Assembly: GCA_029940695.1 (NCBI GenBank)
Contig: JAPYUP010000002.1
Span: 1-64,000 of the forward strand
Source of the DNA: Candidatus Thalassarchaeaceae archaeon
GTDB taxonomy: Archaea; Thermoplasmatota; Poseidoniia; Poseidoniales; Thalassarchaeaceae
DNA: 64,000 nucleotides
Direction: 5' to 3'
In this document: positions 17,656-27,908 of the stretch, piece after piece
How the letters are laid out: every line of letters begins with the position of its first letter
Numbering within the stretch: position 1 is the first letter of the stretch
Made by a program: the position numbers and the translations under genes
Notes under the pieces: model-generated
Database searches by the model: none
What the model saw: only the letters and a program-made list of their open reading frames with translations
What the model was told of the DNA's origin: nothing

Positions 17656-18756
17656 ATGCCTGAGAACGAGGCCTGGGACGTCATCATAGTAGGGGGGGGG
17701 CCTGCGGGGAGCACCACTGCTAGGTATGCCGCTGAGGGCGGACTGAGAGTTCTGGTAATCGATGGCAGAGATCCAATTGGGTCCCCGCTCCAATGCGGCG
17801 AACTTGTTCCGGCGAATGATGAGATGCGCAGGCTCTGTCCGGACGTGCCCGATATCGATGATCTGTTCAGAACGCCAGAGCATGCAATCTCGAGGCTAAC
17901 AGACAAGATGCACATAGTCCCCCCTAATGGCAAACCACTGAAATTCGACTTCGAAGGTATGATTCTCGACAGGATTGCCCATGATGAAGCGTTGGTCGAG
18001 CTTGCCATCTCAAGGGGTGCTGAGTATCTTCTGGGGACTAGGGTTGAGAGAGTCGAGGGTGACGCCGTGCTCCTGAAAGACGGGAGGAGGCTTGAAGCTA
18101 GTGTAATTGTAGGGGCTGCAGGTCACAATGACCCTATCAAAATAGGGCACTGGGAGGAGAATGTGCTCAACATCCCGGTCAAGTTCGTCCTCATGGATGG
18201 AGATTTCTCTAACGCAGTTGAGTTGCACTTCGGCTCTGTGGCCCCCGGTGGCTATGCCTGGGCATTCCCGAAGCAAGGGGGTGCTAACGTCGGTCTTGGC
18301 ATACAGAGGAGGCTCTCGAAGGGAAGGAGCCTGAACGATTACGCTGACGACTTCTTCGCCAGATACGGGGGAGAGGTGACTTTCAGAGGGGCCGGCTCAC
18401 TCCCCATGTCAGGCACTATCAAATCGTTCGTGAAGGGAAATTACCTGCTGGTAGGTGACGCCGCAGGTATGGTGCTGCCTTCGAATGGGGCTGGAATCAC
18501 AATCGCGATGATTGGTGGTAGGATTGCCGGACAGGTCATCGCCGAGCATGTCACCATAGGGACGCCCCTCATAGAGTACGAGCGACGATGGGGCAGACAG
18601 ATGGGCAAGGTGATGAGGAACTCCAAGCGGTCCTTTAGGTTGGGCAGCCTTGTCTTCAGGCTGCCAGACTGGATGGTGAACCTGAGCTTCAATCGACTGA
18701 CAAGGGGAATCATCTGGCGGGCTGTGACCTGTCGAAGGATGTTCTGGATTCTATGA
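17656..18756 (+). CDS. Geranylgeranyl reductase family flavoprotein
   Basis: 366 residues. Digeranylgeranylglycerophospholipid reductases saturate the isoprenoid chains of archaeal lipids using FAD. 'DVIIVGGGPAGSTTARYAAEGG' (residues 8-29) is the Rossmann FAD-binding loop. 'LVGDAAGMVLPSNGAGI' near 265 is the second FAD motif (GD), followed by 'TIAMIGGRIAGQ'. 'YAWAFPKQGGANVGLG' is the family's conserved PxxY/F-W-x-FP region. It is downstream of the prenyl synthase and is probably cotranscribed with it. It overlaps the convergent methyltransferase by 6 bases. Confidence 0.9.
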   Translation: MPENEAWDVIIVGGGPAGSTTARYAAEGGLRVLVIDGRDPIGSPLQCGELVPANDEMRRLCPDVPDIDDLFRTPEHAISRLTDKMHIVPPNGKPLKFDFEGMILDRIAHDEALVELAISRGAEYLLGTRVERVEGDAVLLKDGRRLEASVIVGAAGHNDPIKIGHWEENVLNIPVKFVLMDGDFSNAVELHFGSVAPGGYAWAFPKQGGANVGLGIQRRLSKGRSLNDYADDFFARYGGEVTFRGAGSLPMSGTIKSFVKGNYLLVGDAAGMVLPSNGAGITIAMIGGRIAGQVIAEHVTIGTPLIEYERRWGRQMGKVMRNSKRSFRLGSLVFRLPDWMVNLSFNRLTRGIIWRAVTCRRMFWIL

Positions 18757-19479
18757 AGGTGCTCGGGCGCTCCAAATCGTGGCCATCCCGGGAAACACCA
18801 CCTTTGCCTTGGTGCCCTCGAACCCGACGTCGTCAAGCATCCTGACGTAGTCCTTTGTGGTGCCGAATCCCGCGTAGGTCTTCGTCAGCCATTTCCATGG
18901 GTGGTCGCGTTGGCCACACACCAACCTTGCGTAGGACCCCACCCAGACCCTCATCCAAAAGAGACCCAGTAAACCGTGGACTCGGTTCATCTTGGCTGGG
19001 TCCACGATTACAATCGATCCCCCGGGCTTGAGGACACGCAGAGACTCGGTGAGCCCCGCCCTCTTGTCATACCAGTCGCGGAAGGAGAACAACGAGCATA
19101 TCGCATCGAAGGAGTCGTTCTCAAAGGGAAGATTCTCTGCGGTTCCCTCGACGAATTTCGCCGGGCTGTCGCCGTGCTGGGACCGCTTCGCGTTGACCCG
19201 GGTCTCAGCGGCTCCGAGCATCTCGGGAATGGGGTCGAGGCAGATTAGTTCTCCCCCCTTGACGTCCTCTGCGAAGCTGCCGGGTCCGCAACCAATCTCA
19301 AGAACACGGCCCTCGGGGAGCATCTCGCGAACCATTCTGCGCCACTTCGAGACCTGTCCGAGGGTTGCGAACCGGTTTATCCGGTCATAGAAGGGAATGG
19401 TCGCCACTAGGTTGCGCTGAAGCTCGTTCCACTCTCCTTCCTCGATTCGCCCAACGTCCACGCCCCCTCCTCGGCCCAT
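18751..19479 (-). CDS. UbiE/Coq5-like SAM-dependent methyltransferase
   Basis: 242 residues. 'FYDRINRFATLGQVSKWRRMV' near the N-terminus and SAM motif I 'VLEIGCGPGSFAEDV' (about 60) match UbiE-type C-methyltransferases, with 'GTAENLPFENDSFDAICSLFSFRDW' as the family's motif II/III. Such enzymes methylate quinones. Given the neighbouring lipid genes, a role on a prenylated quinone or lipid is likely but unproven. The 3' end overlaps geranylgeranyl reductase by 6 bases. It is divergent from the ATP synthase operon (about 107 bases between starts). Confidence 0.75.
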   Translation of the reverse strand: MGRGGGVDVGRIEEGEWNELQRNLVATIPFYDRINRFATLGQVSKWRRMVREMLPEGRVLEIGCGPGSFAEDVKGGELICLDPIPEMLGAAETRVNAKRSQHGDSPAKFVEGTAENLPFENDSFDAICSLFSFRDWYDKRAGLTESLRVLKPGGSIVIVDPAKMNRVHGLLGLFWMRVWVGSYARLVCGQRDHPWKWLTKTYAGFGTTKDYVRMLDDVGFEGTKAKVVFPGMATIWSARAPS

Positions 19480-19585
19480 CCTCTATTTGGTTGAATCTCG
19501 AAACGGCCTTCGAGGTCCGTCTAGTAGGGTCATGGTCAATATGATAAACTCCTCAACAATGCGGCATTCACCCAAGGGTGGACGC

Positions 19586-19903
19586 ATGGCTAGGGACGAA
19601 GTTTTGAGATCTATTAAGGAAGCCGAAGAGAAGACTAGGGTCAAGTTGGAGAAGGCGCGCACGGACGCCTCGAACATAACAAGCAAAGCTCGTGCTAAGG
19701 AGGCCGACACCATCGCCTCCGGGCTGCAAAACGCCGAGGCGGAGGCACAGTCCATGCTCAATGAGGCGAGAGAGGATGCGGGCAAAGAGGCTGACTCGGT
19801 CCGGGCCGAGGGTGAAGCCGCTCTTGCAGCGATTCACGAGCACGGTGAGAAGAACCGTTCCTCTGCGGTCGATGCGGTGCTCGACGCGTTCCTCCAATCA
19901 TAG
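19586..19903 (+). CDS. atpH: A-type ATP synthase subunit H (peripheral stalk)
   Basis: 105 residues from ATG 19586, nearly all one alpha-helical coiled coil rich in Glu, Lys and Ala ('RSIKEAEEKTRVKLEKARTD' start). AtpH pairs with subunit E to make the stator stalks. First gene of the nine-gene operon, as in many euryarchaea. An in-frame extension back to 19487 is not supported by composition. The gap before subunit I is 40 bases. Confidence 0.85.
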   Translation: MARDEVLRSIKEAEEKTRVKLEKARTDASNITSKARAKEADTIASGLQNAEAEAQSMLNEAREDAGKEADSVRAEGEAALAAIHEHGEKNRSSAVDAVLDAFLQS

Positions 19904-19943
19904 AAAACCAACAGAGTTGACTGATAGGATCGGAGTTGGAAGA

Positions 19944-22307
19944 ATGGGACAGTTTACTACCCAAGGGATGTCGCGCCTGACCGCTGCAGGCTCGCTCTCC
20001 GTGGTCGATGAAGCAGTTCGCTCTCTCGCCGATTTGAAGGCAATCCACCTCCTAGATTATCCAGGTGACGAGGAGGGTTTTGACTTAGGGAGCCCCGCTG
20101 ATGAATCCGAGGAGATCGGTCGCGATCTCAACCGTTACCGTAGCGCATCCTCACAACTTGAGCTCAGCGGCCCGAAAAAACTGCTTGGGTCCGTGCCTAT
20201 TCGTAGTCATCTGGACGGAGAGCTCCCCTCTCGCGTCGAGGTGATGCTCGAACACTTGGATCGGGCCGATGCCATCGACAGCGAACTCTCCAGCATGGAA
20301 GAAGAAGAAGGAGCTTTGGAATTACTGCGGCCACTGGGCCTCGAACTCGGCCTGCTTTCAGGTTACGAGTCCCTAGCCGTCTTCGTAGGCACCGTGAAGG
20401 ATGTTCTCCGAGCCGAGTCCTGTGCTCCTGGTGGCATTGTAATGATCAAGGGTGACAAGCCAACTGTGGTCGCAGTGTTCTGCGAAAACGGTTCTGCGAA
20501 CGAAGTGCAGTCAGAGTTGGGAGAAGCAGGGTTCTCCGCTATCTCGGTTCCTGATGGCGAGGGCTCGATAGTGGCTCGACAGGAATTGCTCGCTGCGAGG
20601 CGTGACGAACTGCTGGAAGAGCGCTCTGCCCTACAGGGTGAGTTGGACAGTTGGGCCGAGGTCAATGGTGCGATCCTGCTGGGGGGAATCGAACTCCTAG
20701 AAAGGGACATGGCATTGGCACTTGGGCCAATTAAAGTCGCAGTCAGTGGTCACGCCTTCGTTATTGATGGGTGGGTAGAGAGTTCTCGCTCCGAAGAGGT
20801 CGGTGCAGTTCTTTCCAAAACCTGCGAGGTCATCGACATCGTGCCGTTCAAAATAGCCCCTGGGGGCGGGGGGCACGCTCACCATGGATCCGAACTCAAA
20901 CTACCCCCAATCAAGTTCGCTGATCGGCGTGCGAGCAAGCCGATGGAGTTGCTCACCGATCTGATGGGTCGCCCTCGCTACGGCAAGATAGACCCGACAC
21001 TGTTCATGTTCTTCACCTACCCCCTGTTCTTCGGACTCATTCTTGGAGACATACTATACGGTGCTGCCACGATATTATTCGGCTATTTCCTCTACACGAG
21101 AATCGGGCATACTGAGACCGGTCTCCTTGCCTCCAAGTTCGTTGCCTACATAGGCATGGCCGCAGTGGTCTTCGGATACATCTACGGTGAGTTCGCCGGA
21201 TTTGAAATTCTACCACACGGCCACTGCGACATAGAGGCAATCGTCGGCGCGCATGCGTGTGAGGTTGCGCATGGGCACTGGCATTGGGGGGCATCGAGCG
21301 CTCCGGATTGGGCTACATGGCTCACAGCCTTGTACCCCTCCGGCGGAGAGATCTACTACGAGTGGTCATGGGATTTCGGTGGACTGGTTATTGCCTTCCC
21401 CCTCCATAGGGTAGTACCAAATTCGGCCGGTGGCAACCTTCAGGATTTGCTCCTTCTGACGATCTACATGGGTGCAGTCCACGTTCTATTAGGCCTGATA
21501 CTCGGATTCCGTGACGTCTGGCTCCACGGAGACAGCCATGGCAATACTGGTCCAGTTGTTGCATTTTTCGATCGCGGTTCGTGGATATTCATCTTGATGG
21601 GTGGTTACATCTTCGCCAAGGGCTTCCTCGGACTGAAAGACGCCCCCGGCGACGAGATGCTTACAATGTTGCAGAACTACGGTGGCATACTAATTGTCAT
21701 CGGCGTACTGATGCTCAGTTATGCCAGCTACAAATACCATGGGATGCCCGTATTCATCGCAGCACTGCTCGGACCCATCGAGGGCATCGGCATGATGCCG
21801 ACAATCATCTCCTATGTGCGGCTGTTCGCTGTGGGAGTTGCCGGTGTCAAGATAGCAGAGACTGGAAACGAAATGCTATACGGTCACATCGAAGATGGGC
21901 ACGCAACTGGCATGTTAGGGGTGCTGGATGATCTAGCACATAATCACGACATCTCTGGTGTGATGCTATTGCTCCTGTTGCTACCTGTCATCGTTCCCTT
22001 CTTGGTCAAATTCGGTAAGATTTCCCTGCCGGTCAACATTTCCTTCGGCAGGATGTTTCTAGGTGGCTTCCTTCTATCGGGATTTCTTGGATTCGCCCTC
22101 GGCGCCGGTAACAATGTCTTCATGCTGATGATTCTCTTCTTCTCTTGGCTCGGGGTACAGATCTTCGCGTGGATACTGGGACTTGTCAGTCCAAACATTC
22201 ACACGGCCCGACTCCACGTAGTCGAGTGGATGAAGCAGTTCTACGAAGCCGTCGGTGACAAGTTCGAGCCATTCGGGTTCACTGCCCGAGTTGTGGAGGT
22301 AGAGTAA
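19944..22307 (+). CDS. atpI: A-type ATP synthase subunit I (membrane a subunit)
   Basis: 787 residues from ATG 19944 (alternative ATG 19968). The N-terminal cytoplasmic half (about 1-330) is alpha/beta and coiled. The C-terminal half has seven or so membrane helices, beginning 'LFMFFTYPLFFGLILGDILYG'. 'LGPIEGIGMMPTIISYVRLFAVGVAGVKIA' contains the essential Arg of the proton or sodium channel (SYVRLFAVGVA). This is the stator part of the ion pathway facing the K ring. Spacing to K is 46 bases. There is a His-rich insert around 'HGHCDIEAIVGAHACEVAHGHWHW', in an extracellular loop by topology prediction. Confidence 0.93.
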   Translation: MGQFTTQGMSRLTAAGSLSVVDEAVRSLADLKAIHLLDYPGDEEGFDLGSPADESEEIGRDLNRYRSASSQLELSGPKKLLGSVPIRSHLDGELPSRVEVMLEHLDRADAIDSELSSMEEEEGALELLRPLGLELGLLSGYESLAVFVGTVKDVLRAESCAPGGIVMIKGDKPTVVAVFCENGSANEVQSELGEAGFSAISVPDGEGSIVARQELLAARRDELLEERSALQGELDSWAEVNGAILLGGIELLERDMALALGPIKVAVSGHAFVIDGWVESSRSEEVGAVLSKTCEVIDIVPFKIAPGGGGHAHHGSELKLPPIKFADRRASKPMELLTDLMGRPRYGKIDPTLFMFFTYPLFFGLILGDILYGAATILFGYFLYTRIGHTETGLLASKFVAYIGMAAVVFGYIYGEFAGFEILPHGHCDIEAIVGAHACEVAHGHWHWGASSAPDWATWLTALYPSGGEIYYEWSWDFGGLVIAFPLHRVVPNSAGGNLQDLLLLTIYMGAVHVLLGLILGFRDVWLHGDSHGNTGPVVAFFDRGSWIFILMGGYIFAKGFLGLKDAPGDEMLTMLQNYGGILIVIGVLMLSYASYKYHGMPVFIAALLGPIEGIGMMPTIISYVRLFAVGVAGVKIAETGNEMLYGHIEDGHATGMLGVLDDLAHNHDISGVMLLLLLLPVIVPFLVKFGKISLPVNISFGRMFLGGFLLSGFLGFALGAGNNVFMLMILFFSWLGVQIFAWILGLVSPNIHTARLHVVEWMKQFYEAVGDKFEPFGFTARVVEVE

Positions 22308-22353
22308 TCACATCAGATTCCAATGCTATGCATGGAGAAAGGAGAATGAAAGA

Positions 22354-22677
22354 ATGAAGAATATGAAGTTGACGAGATTGAGTATGCGATTGTTGCTAGT
22401 GCTATCAGGTTTGACTCTGATTGCTAGCGTGGTTACCGCACAGGGAGGCACGCCGAGTGACTCCGGGTTTGCTGAGAGTGATACCATGGCCAAGCTGGCC
22501 GCGGGCATTGCACTGGCGGGTTGCGGCATCGGAACTGGCCTAGGACAAGGACAGATTGGTGCAGCAGCAGTCGGCTGGGTGGCTGAAGACGGCTCTAAGT
22601 TAGGGCTTGCAATGCTATTCACCGTGTTGCCTGAGACCATACTGATTTTCGGATTCCTTGCAATGTTCATACTGTGA
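22354..22677 (+). CDS. atpK: A-type ATP synthase subunit K (c-ring proteolipid)
   Basis: 107 residues. A Met/Lys-rich start and hydrophobic residues 10-28 look like a cleavable signal peptide ending 'SVVTAQGG'. The mature part has two membrane helices forming a single hairpin: helix 1 'GIALAGCGIGTGLGQGQIGAAAVG', helix 2 'FTVLPETILIFGFLAMFIL'. The ion-binding Glu is in 'LPETI'. A Gln in helix 1 plus Glu-Thr in helix 2 is the arrangement seen in some Na+-binding rings, so coupling ion deserves attention. An N-terminal signal is unusual for this subunit. Confidence 0.9.
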   Translation: MKNMKLTRLSMRLLLVLSGLTLIASVVTAQGGTPSDSGFAESDTMAKLAAGIALAGCGIGTGLGQGQIGAAAVGWVAEDGSKLGLAMLFTVLPETILIFGFLAMFIL

Positions 22678-22714
22678 ATGTTCGGGATGAAGAACAGGAT
22701 AAGGAGAACTACAC

Positions 22715-23314
22715 ATGACGTTAGATGCACTTGCAATTGAAATTGACAAGGCGGCGGATGAAGAGGCGAAAGCCATAACCGATGCTGCCAAGGCAAAAGC
22801 CGAGGACATCGTCGCAGAAGCCGAGCGCAAACTGAAGTCGCTACGCAGTGACATTCTCTCCAAAACTGAGAGGGAGTGCTCTCAAATCAAGACCGAAATG
22901 ATTGCCTCGGCTAGACAGGCCAATCAGAAGTCGATTCTCATTGCGCGCAGGGAAGAGCTCGACGTGACCAAAGTGTCTGTTAGGGAGATGGTTAAATCGA
23001 CCAATCTGAAGGGCCGTTCCGCCCTGCTCAAATCACTCGTCGCAGAAGCTAAGGATGATGCGAAGACGGAGCTCACGCGGGGCAAGAAGGGCAAGAAGAA
23101 GATGATCCTGAGGCCCGTGAGAGTCGATCGTTCAGTTCTGAAGAAGAGTGGGGACGACTTTGTAGTCAGTGATGACATCGATGGTCTAGGTGGCTTCGTT
23201 CTTGAGACACCGGACGGCTCGGTAGTCCTCGACTACCGCTTCGATGCACTTTTGGAGAATTCTTGGACCAGAGCTCTCCCTGCGGTGACGTCGACACTGT
23301 TCGGAGAGAATTGA
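22715..23314 (+). CDS. atpE: A-type ATP synthase subunit E (peripheral stalk)
   Basis: 199 residues. Residues 1-115 form a long charged helix ('IDKAADEEAKAITDAAKAKA' region) and residues about 120-199 a globular C-terminal domain ('DDIDGLGGFVLETPDGSVVLDYRFD'), which is the AtpE pattern. Forms stator with H. The usual conserved GG in 'GLGGFVL' is present. Spaced 37 bases after K, with subunit C next. Confidence 0.9.
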   Translation: MTLDALAIEIDKAADEEAKAITDAAKAKAEDIVAEAERKLKSLRSDILSKTERECSQIKTEMIASARQANQKSILIARREELDVTKVSVREMVKSTNLKGRSALLKSLVAEAKDDAKTELTRGKKGKKKMILRPVRVDRSVLKKSGDDFVVSDDIDGLGGFVLETPDGSVVLDYRFDALLENSWTRALPAVTSTLFGEN

Positions 23315-23330
23315 AGAAGGAGTGAGAGTG

Positions 23331-24395
23331 ATGGCGACAGTAACGACTGGGCAATCCAATTGGGCCAACGCATCAGCGCGTGGCAAGGCTCGCAAGGCTG
23401 GGTTGATTGACGATACACGCATGCGCCAGTTGCTGCAACAGTCCCCGGACTCAATCGCCGCCAGCATCGCCGAATTCGGCTATCGGGACGAACTCGACAA
23501 GTATGCTGGTAGTCTAAGCGGCGTAGACCTGATCGAGGCCGCATTGAACCACAACATGGACCGGGACCTTAAGCAGGTGCTCGGTTTCTGCCAAGGGCAC
23601 TTGAAGGGTCTGGTATCCATCTACACGGAGAGATTCACCTATCAGAAGGTGAAGGCCGCCCTCAGAGCGATTCACAGTGGCGTTTCGCTGGACGTCGTGG
23701 CTAGCCAGGTTCTGCCTGAACAAAACGAAGCTAATCTCCAATGGCTGGAGTTGGTCAACAACACGGAAACACTGCAAGACGCCGTTTCGGCGCTCGATGG
23801 AACGCAATTCGGACGTGCACTCGCCGACCTCGATGGGAACAATGACCTGATGGCTATCGAGGATGCGCTCGACCGCCACTACTACTCTGCTGCCACGAAG
23901 AAGCTGCGTGAAGGCACGACTCGCCATCCGATGCTTCTTCGCTACCTGCGAACGGAAATAGACCATAGAAACGTGATCAACCTGTTTCGCATTCTCAAGC
24001 AGAAAATGCCTGCTGAGAAGCGTAGCGAGTTGATGATCTCTGGTGGCAGGGCGATCACATCGACGTTGTTGCGTCAAGCGGCAGAGGCGGAAAACGAGGA
24101 GTCTTTGCTCGAAATTCTCAGGCGCGCCCCTGGATTCGACGACAGCGGCTTCGACGAGGCGCTGGCCGAGTCAAGAGAGGGGGGGACTCTTGACCCGATT
24201 GTGAATCTCCTAAACATTCAGAGACTGGAATTGCTGAATCGGATGAATATGCTCAATCCTCTGTCGGCGTTTCCTCTAATCTACTATATCGAAAGAAAAG
24301 TGCTAGAGGTGCGCAATCTACGCTTACTCGTGCGTGGGAAGGCAGTAGATCTTCCCAACGATGTCATCGCATCACATCTAAGGCTGGGACTATGA
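23331..24395 (+). CDS. atpC: A-type ATP synthase subunit C (central-stalk adaptor)
   Basis: 354 residues from ATG 23331 (GTG 23322 also in frame). Helical V-type C/d family protein that links the K ring to the D/F rotor. Residues 'SANYANARVRA'-like start here as 'QSNWANASARGKARKAGL'. The C-terminal 'LVRGKAVDLPNDVIASHLRLGL' is typical of AhaC. The preceding gene ends 16 bases earlier, consistent with one operon. Confidence 0.9.
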   Translation: MATVTTGQSNWANASARGKARKAGLIDDTRMRQLLQQSPDSIAASIAEFGYRDELDKYAGSLSGVDLIEAALNHNMDRDLKQVLGFCQGHLKGLVSIYTERFTYQKVKAALRAIHSGVSLDVVASQVLPEQNEANLQWLELVNNTETLQDAVSALDGTQFGRALADLDGNNDLMAIEDALDRHYYSAATKKLREGTTRHPMLLRYLRTEIDHRNVINLFRILKQKMPAEKRSELMISGGRAITSTLLRQAAEAENEESLLEILRRAPGFDDSGFDEALAESREGGTLDPIVNLLNIQRLELLNRMNMLNPLSAFPLIYYIERKVLEVRNLRLLVRGKAVDLPNDVIASHLRLGL

Positions 24396-24408
24396 GGGGG
24401 AACTAAGA

Positions 24409-24708
24409 GTGGAGATAGCAATAGTCGGGACCCCCGAATTCACCCTAGGTTTCCAACTCGCGGGCATCACACGCCTGCACAACCCAGAGAGCATAGAGGA
24501 GACGGGCGACGTCCTGCGATCGATGATAGAGGAGGATGAAGTCGGTATCATCGTCATCGATGCGGCCGAACTCACGAGTCTGCCGGAGAAGTTGCGTCAG
24601 CGCCTGTCCGACAGCATTTCGCCCACAGTTCTGGGCATCGGGACCCAGGAGGATAATACCCTCCGAGAGTCCATTAAGTCGGCTCTAGGAGTCGACCTTT
24701 GGAAGTGA
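24409..24708 (+). CDS. atpF: A-type ATP synthase subunit F (rotor)
   Basis: 99 residues, standard length. 'EIAIVGTPEFTLGFQLAGI' is the hallmark N-terminal strand-helix of AtpF ('VIGDxdtvtGFrLaGi'). 'EDEVGIIVIDAAELTSLPEKLRQRL' follows. Binds subunit D in the central shaft. The start is GTG at 24409, with a purine-rich stretch (GGGGAA) upstream. Confidence 0.92.
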   Translation: MEIAIVGTPEFTLGFQLAGITRLHNPESIEETGDVLRSMIEEDEVGIIVIDAAELTSLPEKLRQRLSDSISPTVLGIGTQEDNTLRESIKSALGVDLWK

Positions 24709-24738
24709 TTCCTCAAGAGAAAAAAAGGAAGTGAAAAT

Positions 24739-26481
24739 ATGAGTGAAGATAATGGAATAATTTACAGAATCTCTGGGCCGGTTGTCACCGCAGTGGGTAT
24801 CACCCCGAGAATGTACGAAGTGGTGCGAGTAGGCGATGAAGGGCTGATGGGAGAAGTAATCGAATTGCATGGTGACCAATCGGTCATTCAGGTGTATGAG
24901 GAGACATCCGGTGTCAAGCCCGGGGAGCCAGTCATCAGGACGGGGCAGACCCTGTCCGTAAAACTGGGTCCGGGTCTGTTGACCCAAATCTACGACGGCA
25001 TCCAGCGTCCCCTCGCGGACCTAGAGGCCACTATGGGTGTGTTCATCACACGAGGAGTAGATGCCGACGGACTCGATATGAAGAAGGAGTGGGAGTTCAA
25101 CGCGACCGTCGCGATTGGCGACGAGGTCTCAGGGGGTGACGTGATCGGCACTGTCCAAGAGACCGAGACCGTCGAGCACAGGGTAATGGTGCCGCCCGGT
25201 ACCAGCGGCAAGGTAGCCAGCATCCAGTCGGGCAAGTTCAACATCACCGCTACGGTGTGCTCACTTGAAGATGGAACAGAGATAGCGATGATGCAGGAGT
25301 GGCCGGTGCGAACACCAAGGCCGTTTGTACAGAAGTACGCTCCCGACGTTCCGCTAGTCACAGGTCAGAGGATTCTCGACTTTCTATTCCCTCTCGCAAA
25401 GGGCGGCACGGCTGGTATTCCAGGGCCCTTCGGGTCCGGTAAGACGGTTGCTCAGCAGCAACTTGCCAAGTGGTCGGACGCTCAAATCGTTGTATACATC
25501 GGCTGCGGTGAACGAGGGAATGAGATGACTGAGGTTCTAAGCGAGTTCCCTCATCTTATTGATCCAAACACCGGCAAACCCCTGATGAACAGGACCACTA
25601 TGATTGCCAACACCTCCAACATGCCAGTGGCTGCCCGCGAAGCTTCGGTTTACACTGGAATCACCATCGCCGAGTACTTCCGCGACATGGGTTACGATGT
25701 TGCTCTGATGGCCGACTCCACCAGCAGGTGGGCTGAGGCCATGCGTGAAATCTCATCCCGTTTGGAAGAGATGCCGGGCGAGGAGGGCTATCCCGCTTAC
25801 CTGTCAAGCCGATTGGCTGAGTTCTACGAACGAGCCGGTCGTGTGGAGACTCTAGCCGGGGACGACGGCTCGGTCTCCGTTATCGGAGCCGTGTCCCCAC
25901 CTGGTGGTGACATCTCAGAGCCAGTCAGCCAAGGAACTCTGAGAATCGTCAAGGTATTCTGGGGTCTAGACGCCGGTCTCGCACGGCAGCGACACTTCCC
26001 TGCCATCAACTGGCTCAGTTCGTACAGCCTGTACCCACAGGCCCTCGACCCATGGTACCGCGATAACATAGCCAGCGACTACCCAGAGGTCCGGACCAAG
26101 ATCAGCAGTCTGCTCCAAATCGAGGCCGAGCTCCAGGAAATTGTCCAGTTGGTCGGCTCGGACGCACTGCCGGTAGACCAGCAACTGACTCTAGAGGTGG
26201 CGCGAATGATTCGCGAGTACTTCCTCCAGCAGAACGCATTCCACGATGTCGACACATTCAGCTCCCTCAGCCTGCAGTACACCATGGCCAAGGCCATCTT
26301 GACCTTCCAGGAAGAGGCGGAGAAAGCCATCGCCGGGGGGGCCAGTCTCGAGGAGGTCGTCAACGTGCCCGCGCGCACCGACCTCATGAGGGGCCGCTTC
26401 GAACAGGGCTACGATGTACGCATCGATGAGTTACTCGGGGAGATGTCGAAACAGATCGCCGGGACTAGGGAGGATAACTAA
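24739..26481 (+). CDS. atpA: A-type ATP synthase catalytic subunit A
   Basis: 580 residues. Catalytic ATPase subunit. The P-loop is 'GPFGSGKT' (residues 230-237), preceded by the A-specific non-homologous insert (about 110-200). '[43 protein letters not shown]' carries the conserved Arg/Glu catalytic residues. 'SSYSLY' and the C-terminal helical domain are intact. The start at ATG 24739 has a purine-rich site (AAAGGAAGTG) just upstream. There is no sign of an intein. Confidence 0.97.
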   Translation: MSEDNGIIYRISGPVVTAVGITPRMYEVVRVGDEGLMGEVIELHGDQSVIQVYEETSGVKPGEPVIRTGQTLSVKLGPGLLTQIYDGIQRPLADLEATMGVFITRGVDADGLDMKKEWEFNATVAIGDEVSGGDVIGTVQETETVEHRVMVPPGTSGKVASIQSGKFNITATVCSLEDGTEIAMMQEWPVRTPRPFVQKYAPDVPLVTGQRILDFLFPLAKGGTAGIPGPFGSGKTVAQQQLAKWSDAQIVVYIGCGERGNEMTEVLSEFPHLIDPNTGKPLMNRTTMIANTSNMPVAAREASVYTGITIAEYFRDMGYDVALMADSTSRWAEAMREISSRLEEMPGEEGYPAYLSSRLAEFYERAGRVETLAGDDGSVSVIGAVSPPGGDISEPVSQGTLRIVKVFWGLDAGLARQRHFPAINWLSSYSLYPQALDPWYRDNIASDYPEVRTKISSLLQIEAELQEIVQLVGSDALPVDQQLTLEVARMIREYFLQQNAFHDVDTFSSLSLQYTMAKAILTFQEEAEKAIAGGASLEEVVNVPARTDLMRGRFEQGYDVRIDELLGEMSKQIAGTREDN

Positions 26482-26494
26482 GGGGGTGCCATGA

Positions 26495-27880
26495 ATGAGC
26501 GGAAAAGAATACAGGACAATTACTGACGTAAAGGGACCATTGGTCTTCCTCGAGAAGACCGAACCAGTGGCCTTCGGAGAGATCGTGCAACTTCGACTAT
26601 CTGACGGCTCGATGAAGAACGGACAGGTACTGGACACCAGCGACGAGCAAGTCATCGTTCAGGTCTTCGAGGGAACCGCCTCGGTCGACCGGCAGACGGG
26701 GGTCAGATTCCTCGGTGACGTATTTCGACTGCCCGTGAGCAAGGACCTCGTTGGAAGGATTCTAGCCGGTAACGGCAAGCCCAGAGACGGGGGCCCCGAG
26801 ATTGTTGCCGAAGAGATGGCGGACATCATCGGAGCAGCCATCAACCCATATAGCCGAGAGAGCCCTGAGCAATTCATCCAGACCGGCATCTCTGCAATCG
26901 ATGCCTGTACCACCCTGGTACGCGGTCAGAAGTTGCCAATCTTCTCGGCATCAGGTCTGCCGCACAACGACATAGCCCTGCAGATCGCCCGACAAGCCAA
27001 GCTCATCGATAGCGACGACGACTTCGTCGTCGTTTTCTGCGCGATGGGAATCACAGCTGAGGAGTACAACTTCTTCGTTCACGACCTCGAACGCACCGGT
27101 GCCATGGAGAACGCGGTGCTGTTCGTCAACCTAGCCGATGACCCGGCGGTCGAGCGGCTGATCACACCGCGACTGGCCCTAACAGCAGCGGAGTATTTGG
27201 CCTTCGAGCACGACTACCACGTGCTAGTCATCTACACTGACATGACCAACTACTGTGAATCCCTCCGGCAAATCGGAGCCGCCCGAGAGGAAGTCCCGGG
27301 TCGACGTGGTTACCCCGGTTACATGTACACCGATCTGGCCATGCTGTACGAGCGTGCTGGAATCATCAAGGGCAAGAAGGGGAGCATCACACAGTTCCCT
27401 ATTCTCACTATGCCCGGAGACGATATCACTCATCCGATACCGGATCTTTCGGGATACATCACCGAGGGGCAGATTGTGATTTCTCGTGAACTGCACCAGA
27501 AGGGAATCTACCCTCCGATCAACGTGCTTCCTTCCCTGTCCCGACTGATGAACGCCGGCATAGGCGAGGGCAAGACCCGCGAAGACCACAAATCGGTCTC
27601 CGACCAGTTGTACGCCGCCTACGCCCAAGGGCGCGAGTTGCGTGGCTTAGTTGCCATCGTAGGTGAGGACGCACTGAACGAGCGCGACCTGCAGATGCTG
27701 AAGTTCGCGGATATCTTCGAGGATCAGTTCCTGAGGCAGAGCCGCGATGACGACCGCTCGATTAATGAGGGCACTCTCGACCTCGCTTGGAACCTGTTGA
27801 CCAATATCGATACCAAGTTCCTCGTGAGGCTCGATCAGAAGTGGATCGACAAGTACCACCCCACGGAGAAGAAGTCCTGA
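26495..27880 (+). CDS. atpB: A-type ATP synthase regulatory subunit B
   Basis: 461 residues, typical. Lacks a functional P-loop: the equivalent reads 'SASGLPHN', as in archaeal B subunits. '[35 protein letters not shown]' matches the family's signature (Arg finger region). Spacing after A is 13 bases. It forms the A3B3 hexamer. Confidence 0.97.
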   Translation: MSGKEYRTITDVKGPLVFLEKTEPVAFGEIVQLRLSDGSMKNGQVLDTSDEQVIVQVFEGTASVDRQTGVRFLGDVFRLPVSKDLVGRILAGNGKPRDGGPEIVAEEMADIIGAAINPYSRESPEQFIQTGISAIDACTTLVRGQKLPIFSASGLPHNDIALQIARQAKLIDSDDDFVVVFCAMGITAEEYNFFVHDLERTGAMENAVLFVNLADDPAVERLITPRLALTAAEYLAFEHDYHVLVIYTDMTNYCESLRQIGAAREEVPGRRGYPGYMYTDLAMLYERAGIIKGKKGSITQFPILTMPGDDITHPIPDLSGYITEGQIVISRELHQKGIYPPINVLPSLSRLMNAGIGEGKTREDHKSVSDQLYAAYAQGRELRGLVAIVGEDALNERDLQMLKFADIFEDQFLRQSRDDDRSINEGTLDLAWNLLTNIDTKFLVRLDQKWIDKYHPTEKKS

Positions 27881-27908
27881 GGGTGACATTTTCGCTGGAG
27901 GTGACAGG

